Positions 1 to 9,565 of a stretch of DNA of 64,000 nucleotides are shown piece after piece (the stretch's first letter is position 1; every line of letters starts with the position of its first letter). Below the pieces are notes generated by a model. That model ran no database searches. It saw nothing but the letters and a program-made list of their open reading frames with translations, and was not told where the DNA came from. Position numbers and translations under genes: made by a program. Source of the DNA: Spinacia oleracea (Eukaryota; Streptophyta; Magnoliopsida; Caryophyllales; Amaranthaceae); the NCBI RefSeq assembly GCF_020520425.1, contig NC_079487.1, positions 63,976,398-64,040,397 on the forward strand. Direction: 5' to 3'.

Positions 1-159
1 GAAAGAAAACTCATGACACAAATCTTATGAAATCAGCAAAGTAAAGTAAAATAACATCTAAAATACAAGAACCATTCAGCAAAGGGGTTTTTATAGCCAA
101 CCATGACCAAGAACCACTTTTCAAACACAAAAACTAGCCGTCGGAACATCAGAATAGCT
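1..159. other. unassigned left edge
   Basis: AT-rich non-coding sequence. I see no gene or repeat structure. It may be the interior of the Mutator-like element whose right terminus lies just downstream. Confidence 0.3.
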
Positions 160-372
160 ATATTTAAATTTGGGGCATTTGGTAAAATAAGTTTCCTAAT
201 AGGGGCATTTGGGTGAATTGGAAACTTGGCTAACGGCAGACTAACGGCCCGTTATTAGTAAGGGTATGTTGGGTATTTGTACGAATTGTGAGGGGTATTT
301 TATGAATTATTGAAACTTGATGGGCGTTTGGTGAATTATGGCAAAACTCGAGGGCATTTCATGAAATTTCCG
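160..372. mobile_element. right terminus of a Mutator-like element (partial)
   Basis: This stretch repeats the phrase GGGGCATTTGGTGAATT in diverged copies and ends in GGGCATTTCATGAAATTTCCG. That closely resembles the right terminal inverted repeat of the complete Pack-MULE at 3795-6477, which ends GGGCATTTAATGAAAAAACCG. The left half lies outside the window, so the target-site duplication cannot be tested; the candidate right copy would be the 9 bp from 373. It is the same family as the 3795 element by sequence similarity. Confidence 0.55.
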
Positions 373-1200
373 ATTAATCTTTTCTGCATAATCCACTGTA
401 TATTGCTAGCAATAACAAAGAACACCCAATTCAATTTATGAACTTGCATAACAATTATCAGAATTGAATCTCAGGACTATAGACAAGTTGCCATAATTTT
501 CCCAAAACTATGAACAACTGCCGTACGGTATTTCCGGAGCTCTTGGTCAACTACCGGCTTGCATATCCGGAGCCCCTGAATAGCTGCCGGGTGGTTTTCT
601 CGGAGGTCTTGACAAGCTGCTAGAAAGTGTTTCCGGTGCATTTGATTTGTCGCCGGAAAAAAAATCTGGATCTGTGTCCCTCTTTCTTTTTGAACCTTTT
701 TTATCTATGAAACTTCTTTAAACTTTAATCATTAGTTCAAATTATTATTGTTATGATTTTACATAAAATTTAAACCACAAAATAGACTACTGTAGGAAGG
801 AGAGAGAAATTAATTATTCATCAAAGGGAGTTTTTAGTTAGAGATGAAGACATATAGGGAGATAATGGTGGTGAATGCGTGACTAGTGAGGCCGGCAAAA
901 ACGTATTAAAGGTTATTTTAGTCATTTGTTTTTTATAATGATTTTTAGTTGTTCTGTGTTTAGGGTTTTCTTTACTGCATTTAGTACTTGCGATTTTCAA
1001 TGGTTGAGTGGTTAGAATGACAATGGTAGTATTTTGACTTTATTATTTATTCTTTTGTCAAAATTTATTTCTTGTAATTATTAATTCAACTAAATCAACG
1101 GCTCAAACTAACCAAAAATAATTAACGGTTATGATTCAGTGTATTGTAGTGGCTACCATTTTGTTTTAGCCATTCAAAAGCCTTCCGAAATATATAACAA
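373..1200. other. intergenic, no recognisable gene
   Basis: Around 500-650 is a GC-richer stretch with several CCGG-containing phrases, including repeated TTTCCGG. I could not connect it to any gene. The rest is AT-rich with stops in all frames. Confidence 0.4.
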
Positions 1201-1680
1201 CTAGATAAGGTCTCGTGCACGCAAGGTTTTTTTAAAATTATTAATTGACCATCTTTTTTAACTGAAATGTTTATCCCTTAAATCTATTGCGTAATTAATA
1301 AATCTCGAACGTACTCATTTTATCATATAAATACAATTTTCGCTCTATTATGTATTATATATTTTATATGTTTAATATGATTGTTTGACCAAATTAATAT
1401 TTGATATGCTTAATATGAACAAACTATTGAGTAAGATTGTTTTCTGTTATTGATATGACCATATGACTAAATTAATATTACCAAAATTGTTTAATAATGT
1501 CATATTTAATAATCCTACAATATTTTCTATTTATAAACATTTATACAAAATGAGAGAAAATAAAAATAGAATAAAGTAGATATTTTTTTTAGGAAAGGGT
1601 TTTTGGCGGGAAAAAATCGCACCAGGAATTGACACGTGTCATTCCCGGTGTCTCTTTTAGTATATAGTAATATATTCAAA
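1201..1680 (-). mobile_element. short Helitron-like element
   Basis: Read on the minus strand, the segment ends in a small GC hairpin (GCGTGCACG) followed a few bases later by CTAG and then T. That is the 3' signature of plant Helitrons, which insert between A and T. The opposite end near 1640-1680 reads, on the minus strand, like plant Helitron 5' sequence (TATACTAAAAGAGACACC), but the exact TC start was not found. It encodes nothing. The 5' boundary is approximate. Confidence 0.4.
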
Positions 1681-1710
1681 TCCAACGAGATCTCACATAC
1701 TATTATACTA

Positions 1711-1946
1711 CTTCATGCGTTTCAAAAAAATTACAACACTTTCACTTTTGCCACTATTCATTTACTAACTTTGACCATAAGTTTTTACTAATTTATTTAA
1801 AGAAAATTGGTGGATTGATTTTATTGTATATTTTCATAATATTAAATTTTAAGATTAAAATAAAATATTAGAGATATTTAAGGTCAAAGTTATATTTTGG
1901 CAAACGTGCTAATCAAAATGTTGCATTTTTTTTTGAAACCAGTACT
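1711..1946. mobile_element. degenerate Stowaway-type MITE
   Basis: The left end CTTCATGCGTTTCAAAAAAA and the right end (TTTTTTTTGAAACCAGTACT) are imperfect inverted repeats. They are related to the common plant Stowaway terminus CTCCCTCCGTTTCAAAA. TA dinucleotides flank both sides (1709-1710 and 1947-1948). The interior is AT-rich and non-coding. Confidence 0.5.
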
Positions 1947-1956
1947 TAATAATGTA

Positions 1957-2214
1957 CTTCCTCCGTTCTTTTTTAAATGATACAATTATTTAGGCACATT
2001 TGCCAATGCACGATTTCAAACATTAATATCTCTAATTGTGGATCGGAAAAAATTATAAAAAGTTGATATTTAAATAATATTTACTGATAAGAATCTAATA
2101 AGATCCCACACGACTATGTTTTTTCTTGTGTATAAACCACAAAAGGAAGTCAAAAATGTTTGTGTAAATAGTGTCTAAAACCACACTGTGTCATATAAAT
2201 AAGAACATAGGAAG
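1957..2214. mobile_element. Stowaway-type MITE, 258 bp
   Basis: The termini are CTTCCTCCGTTCT and AGAACATAGGAAG, near-perfect inverted repeats, with TA on both sides (1955-1956, 2215-2216). The interior phrase about a cytosine-rich ACCACAAAA tract matches the interior of the MITE at 47396-47652, so the two belong to one family. It sits about 200 bp beyond the stop codon of the HIPP gene. Confidence 0.7.
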
Positions 2215-2415
2215 TATATCAAGAAACATGGTCAAAGAAGCTTACAACATGAGACTGGTTCATTATTGGATAATTTGCATTACAAAATTATTGTTCAAAA
2301 TAATAAAAGTGACAAACTAATTAAACTTAAATAACAGGATGAATAATACCTGTTTTTATGTTGTGTTTATCAAACAATAATGGATAATTTAAAGAGAATA
2401 ACAAATAAAATGAAA

Positions 2416-3149
2416 TCACATAATGATACAACCTTGTGGATGATCTTCATAATGAGTAGTGTACAAGTAACATTGAGGTGGATTTGCGGCGCCGCAGTAA
2501 TTAGGAGGTGGATAATAATTTGGAGGATAATGATGATAATTAACAAATGTAGGTTCCGGTGGTGCTGGTTTTGCTTCTGATTTCGCTGCACCACCTTTGT
2601 CTTCCTTCTTCTGGTCTGCTTGTTTCTGATCTCCACCTCCTTCAGTTTTCTTCTGATCTTTTTCTGCAGGTTTCTTTTCCTCCACTTTTTTATCATCAGC
2701 AGCAGCTGGTTTGTTTTCTGCAGCCTTTTTTTCTTCAGGTGTTGGATCTTTAATTTCTTGTACACTCAACAAATTAGCATCCCCTAATTTCTTCCTTAAT
2801 GCGGTGCATAAACCTGCAGAATCCACCCGAATCCCTATTACCACAATCTCGTCCTTGTCTTTCCCCTGTATTGCTACTGATATCACCCCTGCAATACAAT
2901 ATTCTCAGTTCATTACATTATCTACATATATCGCTTATAATATTATTTTGTCACGTTCATAAAATGTTGTAAATATACACTATAATTTACCTTCTGCACT
3001 TGCAGCAATCTTCATTGCCTTCTTCCTGCATTTTCCGCAACTCATTTTCACCTGAACTACAATCTTTTGCTGAAAAAGTTGATGCCATTGTATTAAACTC
3101 TATTTGAATTATTATAAGAAAGATCAAGAGATTATTAACTCACCTTCAT
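2416..3149 (-). CDS. heavy-metal-associated isoprenylated plant protein (HIPP)
   Basis: Three coding exons are readable on the minus strand: 3149-3144 (only two codons, ATG AAG), 3069-2991 and 2888-2416. All introns are GT...AG and the frame closes at 185 aa. The N-terminus is a single HMA-type metal-binding fold (residues about 3-70) with VKMSCGKCRKKAMK, where CGKC is the metal-binding CxxC. The middle (about 75-135) is a charged Lys/Glu/Ala/Gln-rich linker. The tail is rich in Pro and Tyr (NYYPPPNYCGAANPPQ). The last four residues, CIIM, form a CaaX box for lipid attachment. HIPPs are known as metallochaperone-like proteins tied to metal homeostasis and stress. The metal and the target membrane are not visible here. 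The very short first coding exon fits this family, so I trust the start. Confidence 0.85.
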
Positions 3150-3785
3150 GTTTATATGGTAATGTAGTATTGACGCGAAAATAACCAAGTTTTGGAAGTT
3201 AAGATATGATGGATCAAATTGAGTTAAGTAGACATTTGGAATAACAAGGCTGGCATGAAAATTGAGGGAGTTGTGGAATTTTACTCGCATTCTAGTACAT
3301 CAATCGATCTCCACGTTGTATAGAAGACTTTGGAGATGATATGGAACATTAATTATAATATTATGGCGTGTACTTTATTGTAATATGTGGAATTTGGAAA
3401 TGATATAATTTTAATAACAAGTGATTCAGAATGAACTGTAAATGAAGCAACTAGCAAACATGCTGGGATGTTATATCAGAGTATGCTAGTATATATATTA
3501 TTATATTAATATTATAGTAGACTTAACAAATAAGAATTAAGAAGTCAACCAAAAAATAATACAATGATTCTTATAAATCTCATCAATACAATAGTGATGT
3601 GTAGTTTAAATTCAGTCTCATTATGTTATAGAATTAACCTTACACATTTAGGAGGATAACTAGTTAGTGCCCCGGGCGATGCCCCGAATAGTAGAAGAAT
3701 TGATCAATTAGATTATTATATAATTAATTTTGAGTCTAATTTAATTTGTTAGATTACAATGTATATTGCTTTGAGTATGTTTTAT
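3150..3785. promoter_or_regulatory. HIPP upstream region
   Basis: This is non-coding DNA between the HIPP start and the Pack-MULE. It should contain the HIPP promoter, since the gene runs leftward from 3149. I could not assign a clear TATA box. The Pack-MULE begins about 640 bp upstream of the HIPP start codon. Confidence 0.35.
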
Positions 3786-3794
3786 TAAATTTTA
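3786..3794. repeat. 9-bp target-site duplication, left copy
   Basis: TAAATTTTA immediately precedes the element terminus CGGTTTTTTCAT. An identical copy follows the right terminus at 6478-6486. A 9-bp duplication is the hallmark of Mutator-superfamily insertion. Confidence 0.92.
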
Positions 3795-4701
3795 CGGTTT
3801 TTTCATGAAATGCCCTCGAGGTTTGCAAAAATGCACCAAATACCCTCGCGTCTTTTGAATCACATAATATACCCCTATTTTTCCGTACTGTTCATGAAAT
3901 GCACTTGGAGTTAACGGACGTTAGTCCTCCGTTAGCTGCAGTTTACCATTTTACCCTTAATACATGTAATTCGAGATAAATTTAAAAAAAAAAAATCTTA
4001 ACTTATTCTCTTTCTCTCTCCTCTCCCCTGTTCTACCTCCTGCTCTCTAGTCGCTGGCTGCGGTCGATCTCCACTCTATCTCCACTCTCTGGTCGTCGAC
4101 GGAGGTCGATCTTCGATCTCTGGTCTCCGGCGAGCCTAACTCACGATTTTGAAGTATTACGGTTCGATGGCCATCAAATTGCAAAAGGTCGCCGAATTTT
4201 TTTGGGCGTTCTTCGGCGTTTTGATCGAAGGATTGACCGGATTTTGATCGGAGGGTAGTCGGTGGTTTGGTTGCGATTCTTTGGTTCGTTGTTTGGAGCA
4301 AGACATCCCATTCCTCAGTCGGCAATTCACCTCGGAACTGTTTGAGGCAGAGGACGTTATCTTCAATCCCAGGTATAATTTCATGTTTTTTTGGGCTGAA
4401 AATCAAACTAATTTGTTTTTGATAGCATGAATTAGCAAAACTGTATAGAGAGTTGTAGTTTCAAATAAATTCGTTTTATTTATTTATTGAATTGTAAAGA
4501 CAAAAAAACCCGGATCGCACCGGAATTGAATAGTTTATGAATCACGAGAAATTGAACTGTAAATAATGAAAACAAATAAAATCGTAATTGAATTTTGAAA
4601 AAATATAATTGTTTGTTTGAATTTGGTTAAATTCACCATCTAATCCCTTGAATCAGCCATATGACCATATCCATGATAGTATAAGGTTTACATATTTTAG
4701 G

Positions 4702-4826
4702 TGGGATTGGAAGGCAGAGGGAGAAGAAGACTAAAATAAAAGATTTTGAGGTGAAGAAATCGCCTTATGAGATTTTTAGCGCATGGAGGAACAATGAGCT
4801 CGTCGGGAAATTCAAGTCTAGCTTGG
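4702..4826 (+). pseudogene. unidentified captured exon-like segment
   Basis: A short open stretch reads VKKSPYEIFSAWRNNELVGK and ends at a plausible splice donor (AGCTTGGTAATATC). It is preceded by an intron-like AG. I do not recognise the parent protein. The codon-like composition and the flanking splice-like signals suggest an exon captured by the Pack-MULE, like the S5 fragment downstream. It could also be chance. Confidence 0.35.
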
Positions 4827-5139
4827 TAATATCTCTTGTCTATCTATGTATAGTTTTTCTTAATTTCATAGATTTTGTGGTGGTGTTCTCTGGTAGAGTG
4901 TTATTGTATATGTGTATGTATGCTGCTGCAACACTTTGGACTTGTTTTTGGTATTGTTTGAGACTCCAATTTGTGCAATTTTATAGCTGAATGTGGACGG
5001 ATGGAACTTGTACCTGTATGATTGTCTTCACAGCAGCAAAATAAAAACCGCCCTTCCAAAAAAAGAAAAAGAAAAGTCCAGTCATATACAGTTGTCTTAT
5101 TATAGATTTATAGGCATTTGATATGTAGGTTCATGACAT

Positions 5140-5820
5140 GGCTTTGGCTTTGGCTTTGGCTGATTACATTGGAGTGATGCTGTTAAGCACGCCACATATG
5201 TGCCTCACAATGCTGGAAGTTATCTAATGAAGCGTTTCAGGAAGGCTCAGTGCCCTATTGTTGAGAGGTTGACCAACTCTCTTATGATGCACGGACGCAA
5301 CAATGGAAAGAAGCTTATGGCTGTTCGCATTGTGAAGCATGTCATGGAAATTATCCACCTTTTGGCTGACTTGAACCCCATCCAAGTTGTTGTTGATGCC
5401 ATCATCAACAGGTACCCAAAACCCTTCCCCTTTGGTGTCTTCTTTATGTTCTTTCTGTTGAGGCTTTGCACCCAATTATCATGTATAGAACGAGGAAAGA
5501 AATGATAGGTATTGGTTCACAAGTTCGCAATACAAATGCATTTTTGCAACACTAATGTTTTCTTGAACCATATTGTGTTATGCAGTGGACCAAAAGAAGA
5601 TGCTACCAGAATTGGTTCTGTTGGTTCTGTGAGGCGTCAAGCTGTTGATATCTCACCACTTAGGCAATCTATCTTCTGACAACTGGAGCTCGTGAGAGTG
5701 CTTTCAGGAACATTAAGACCATTGCCGAGTGCCTAGCTCGCTGATGAACTTTCCTAGCTTGCTGATGAACTCATTAATGCTGCCAAGGGTTCATCCAACA
5801 ATTCACTCTTCTTGTAACCA
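5140..5820 (+). pseudogene. captured ribosomal protein uS7 (40S S5) gene fragment
   Basis: The first exon (to about 5411) encodes [18 protein letters not shown] and the matching S5 core through [16 protein letters not shown]...AG intron (about 5412-5584) follows, then an exon encoding the VRRQAVDIS region and the RNIKTIAECLA region close to the normal C-terminus. The N-terminal third of S5 is absent. There is an indel just after DYIGV, a deletion with frameshift after SPLR, and a small duplication around the CTTGCTGATGAAC phrase. It therefore cannot make S5. The functional gene binds the 40S head; this copy is a fragment carried by the transposon. Retention of the intron supports DNA-level capture. 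Confidence 0.85.
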
Positions 5821-6477
5821 CCATTTATGAGTTGTTACTTGATTTCATGTGTAGCTTATCTGCTTGATTTAATAATACTTTTAAGAATCAACAATATACA
5901 TTTGATGATGTGTAGGTTGGCTATTTAATTTTTGATATGCTCATGATTTGATTGTTAAAAACTTAAAATGTACACGGGTGGTACATATTTTGGTCATAGT
6001 TTGAAGAACTTTAATTGTCACAGAGATAACTACGGAGTATGATTCGTAAAACGTACATATTGCCTTCATTGTTTGAAAGATGTCCAGAGTCACTTGTTTC
6101 TTGAATTTTGGATTATATGGATTTCCTATAAGAATCAAAGTTGTTCTAGATTTTCTATAAGCAGCAAGAACATATCGGCTATATTTTGATCCCTAGGTTT
6201 AATAAAAGTAGCCGTTAGATTCAAATTCTGCAATTTAAAAGCAATTTGGGTATTTGGTACAACTTTGTTTACACATAGGTGTATGTTGTGCAATAAGTTT
6301 AAAAATAGGGGCATTTTGTGAATTATAAACATGACTTAACGGAGGACTAACGGAAGGTCGGTTTAGGGGCATTTGGTGCAAACTTAGGCAAAAATAGGGG
6401 TATATTATGTGATTCGAAATACGCGAGGGTATTTGATGCATTATTGCAAACCTCAGGGGCATTTAATGAAAAAACCG

Positions 6478-6486
6478 TAAATTTTA
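6478..6486. repeat. 9-bp target-site duplication, right copy
   Basis: TAAATTTTA, identical to 3786-3794, directly follows the right terminus of the Pack-MULE. Confidence 0.92.
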
Positions 6487-6701
6487 TCATGTAAGGATTA
6501 GTAACTCGTAAAAGTAATGATTACTTAGTGATGCGAGAATATAGAAATCAAATCACTTTTCTAATTATATTGATTTAATATAATTTTGGACGTATAAGAA
6601 ATAATAAAATGAGTTGTGGCATAGTGGTTAAAAACTGTAAGTCTCAAATAAGTGGTCATAGGTTCAAAACCTACAATGTCATCGTTATATAGGAAGCGAC
6701 A

Positions 6702-6709
6702 TCAACATG
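6702..6709. repeat. 8-bp hAT target duplication, left copy
   Basis: TCAACATG occurs immediately before the CAGGGCCG terminus and again at 7152-7159 directly after the other end. Confidence 0.88.
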
Positions 6710-7151
6710 CAGGGCCGTCTCTGGCAATTTGGAGGCCCTGTGCTAAAATACAGATATTGGGCCCCTATAAATTTTTACGGGCAATTATCTAATGTAAAAC
6801 ACATAATTATTATATTACTATTGTTTTATTTATACAAAATATAAAGTCAAATAATAATATGGTATAACGTTTTATGTGTGATGGTTTGAGAAAATTGAGG
6901 TAAAGGTTTGATGGACATGAAAAAAGCAAATAAAAAAAGGGAGCCTGAGAAGAATCAAACCCTGGTCTTGGCTACCACACTTTTAATTCCCTACCAACTG
7001 GGACAAAGATTACTTAATGCATAACAAAGCAGGTGTTAAATATATAATATTTTTTCTTGGAGGGTTTAACCAACATAATTTCGTTTTGGGGCCCCAAAAT
7101 TTTGTGGCCCGGTGCTTGAGGTCCGCCTGGACCTCCCTTTAGCCGGCCCTG
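6710..7151. mobile_element. non-autonomous hAT element, 442 bp
   Basis: The element begins CAGGGCCGTCT and ends AGCCGGCCCTG, inverted repeats typical of hAT elements. The perfect 8-bp duplication TCAACATG (6702-6709, 7152-7159) confirms it. The GC-rich subterminal parts contain GGGCCCC blocks on both sides. It has no transposase. It is nested in a tRNA-derived SINE. Confidence 0.88.
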
Positions 7152-7159
7152 TCAACATG

Positions 7160-7381
7160 TGGCGAGATGACATTCTTTGCTTTGGAGTTTTAATAATAGA
7201 ATAGATGGATTTTGAATCACTTAGAACAATTAAGAAATAAAAAATTTATTAGTTTTAAAATGAAAAAACAATAAAAGAATAATTGTAGACAACTAATTTG
7301 TGTCTCCCCTAAAGTGTACTATAACCGAACGAAAATCAATGTTGCTTACTTGATCCGACTTTAATCATATGGGTCAGCAAT
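7160..7381. other. short intergenic spacer
   Basis: AT-rich sequence between the SINE remnant and the left end of the CACTA element. Nothing else is recognised in it. Confidence 0.4.
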
Positions 7382-7770
7382 CACAAATTACAAAAAAACA
7401 CGTCACTTTTCGACGCTTTTCTGGTAATATTTCGACGCAAAAAGCGTCGATAATTCACATTTCGACGGTCTCACAGACCGTCCCTATATTTACAGCCGAT
7501 ATTTTTCGGCACATAAAAGCGTCGATAAATACAACACATAGGGACTGCCTAGGTAGTCGAAATTTTTTGTCGGTTTAAAGCGTCACAATTTGCACATGTT
7601 TCGACGCTTTTTGCCGTCCATATTCCGCTTATTTAGACTGATTTCCCCGTCGCAATACAGAACTACTCTTATAGGCGTCCCTATTCTCCTAAGTTCGCAC
7701 CAATACTCAACAAGTTTCGACGAAGTACTCCGTTGTTTTATGCCTTTCTACTTTCCCTCCAAAATAATAT
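7382..7770. promoter_or_regulatory. CACTA left terminal and subterminal repeats
   Basis: The terminal CAC...TACAAAAAAACACG is followed by at least six copies or partial copies of TTCGACGCTTT or AAAGCGTCGA in both orientations. Such arrays are the binding sites of TNPA-type proteins in known CACTA elements. That role is inferred here. Confidence 0.6.
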
Positions 7771-9092
7771 AGACTCTTTTGAGAGTCACAATTTTCCGCT
7801 TATTTTATTTTTAATTTTTTTTAGTAAAAATAGTATTTGATCTAAACCATGATGCTATTTGTTTATATTGAATACACATGGATGCACAACCCGATTTAAA
7901 TTTGAATATGTATAACATTAAAATAGAATCTCAAATTAATTTATACGTAAAATAAATTAGCTTACAAAAAGTGAAGCTTGGAAAAAGTTATAATAGTATC
8001 CATTCATTCATTTGCATTGTCCAATAAAACCAAATTAAAAACAATATTTCTAAAACAACTACAATCCTAGCGTCATTTTTCTACATTAATGAAGATAGTC
8101 CAAAGATAAAATAAAAAAATCTTAACTACGTACTAATTAAGCGAGAAAATCCTATCGACATGCTAGAGCTTAGGTTGTAGACAAATTGTTGATCTCTTAT
8201 CTATATTTCACCATCATCACTTGGATCATCAATAATCTGCAAAGAAAGTTTAATATGTCAAATTATCGATCCATAAACTTTACTAACACATCGATCAAAT
8301 CACCTTAGCATGTGAAATTTGATAAATAAGAGGCTTCACAACAAACTAAAAGATTAGAAAGATGTAACATGAGCACTAGCATAGTCAAAGAACAATGGAC
8401 CTTCAAACAACAAAAACTCCTAGTGCATTGAAATCAAACTAAAAGAAGAAGATATGTAAAGCTAGAACATGTACTTATCATGGAAATAACTACTAATTAA
8501 GACAACAACAAGACGTGTTATCCAAATCATGATTTTATGGCTTCGTTTAACTGATCTCAATCACATCTATAATTAGATTGATATAATTAAGTGTACTATA
8601 AGAACAACCTGCTTGAAACTAAACTACAAAACAACTAAACTACAAAACGGGCATAAGTTGAATGGAAGAAACTAGTATGCAAGAGTAAGGAAAGTTCCAA
8701 AAGTACATTCATTGTTTGGTTGGTTGGTTGTGTAGAACAGATCAACAACTACGAAACGGATCATAAGATGGAGAAACATTTGTTCTTTGTGATTGTTGTG
8801 TTTTCCCTGTATCTCTCACTCAGTTCAAAAATGTTGTGTTTTACAATAAGCAAATATTATAATAATTGGTGAATAACCCATCATTTCCTGAAACACTTTC
8901 ATACTTATAGTTCATAACAATTTATCTACCAATCTAACACAAAACCACCTTCCTTCTTCCACATCACACTCACAATATGCCACATAATCCAACAAATAAT
9001 CACTCAAATCCTCAAATTATACGAATCCAATAACTAAGACCAACCAAATGAACAATGCTCTAAGAAATTACCTTGCTTTTAGTGTCCTTGTC
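7771..9092. other. CACTA 3' non-coding region
   Basis: AT-rich sequence between the subterminal repeats and the last TNPA-like exon. Near 8190-8240 there is a second exon-like piece on the minus strand (acceptor TTTGCAG then codons for IIDDPSDDGEI and a stop) that resembles the last exon at 9093-9140. It may be an alternative or duplicated terminal exon. No other gene is seen. Confidence 0.4.
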
Positions 9093-9243
9093 TCATGTGT
9101 CAGCATTCTCTTCACCATTGCCACCAGAATCATCATTAATCTGCAAAAGAAACATTTTAATATGTTGCATTTCCCATTGGCCTCATTAAATATCCAAATA
9201 CGAATACGAGATAATGGAGGGATTATAGTGACAATAGGAAGCT

Positions 9244-9565
9244 GAACATCAGAACAGAACAGTTGTGATCTGATCAGAACAGATCAGTTCTGAACAGAAC
9301 AGAACAGATCAGTCTGAACAGAACAGAACAAAACAGAATTGATATGTTCTGTTCTGTTCGGAACTGATCTGATCTGTTCTGTTATGATCAGATCTGATCT
9401 GTGCTGGAACTGAATTGAGGAAGATCAGTCTGAACAGAACAGATCAGTCTGAACAGAACAGAACAGATCAGTTCTGAACATAACAGAACAGATCAGTTCT
9501 GAACAGAACAGATCAGTTCTGTTCCGATCAGTTCTTCTCTCTTCTGATCAATTCAGTTCCGTTTA
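9244..9565. repeat. palindromic GATCAG / GAACAG low-complexity array
   Basis: About 320 bp made almost entirely of GATCAGTTCTGAACAGAACA and its complement in alternating orientation, so the strand can fold into several hairpins. It lies in the last intron of the TNPA-like gene. A smaller related patch occurs at about 12415-12500. It is not a simple microsatellite because unit lengths vary. Confidence 0.75.

Larger units (their letters stand above)
3795..6477. mobile_element. Pack-MULE (Mutator-like element with captured gene fragments)
   Basis: This is a complete non-autonomous Mutator-like element of 2683 bp. Its terminal inverted repeats are roughly 150 bp long (left about 3795-3950, right about 6320-6477). 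They share the phrases GGTTTGCAAAAATGCA and AATCACATAATATACCCCTA in opposite orientation. Perfect 9-bp TAAATTTTA duplications flank it. No transposase is present. Inside are a C/T-rich segment that looks like a 5' leader (3990-4140), an unidentified exon-like block (about 4702-4826), and a ribosomal protein S5 fragment with its intron (5140-5820). An intron in the captured fragment points to capture from genomic DNA and not from mRNA. The boundaries are certain; the origin of the first two segments is unknown. Confidence 0.9.
6612..7190 (+). mobile_element. tRNA-derived SINE, split by a hAT MITE
   Basis: From 6612 the sequence has a pol III box A-like motif (TGGCATAGTGG) and a box B-like motif (GGTTCAAAACC) about 45 bp apart, as in plant tRNA-derived SINEs. 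The body is interrupted by the hAT element at 6710-7151 and resumes after it. Imperfect flanking repeats (AATAATAAAAT near 6600 and AATAATAGAAT near 7180) may be the old target duplication. No coding capacity is expected. Confidence 0.5.

Noticed and set aside
2370-2765. Open frame opposite in phase to the HIPP coding region
   Set aside because: It overlaps the HIPP exon in a different frame, with repetitive Lys/Arg/Leu/Ile composition, and has no splice or domain support.
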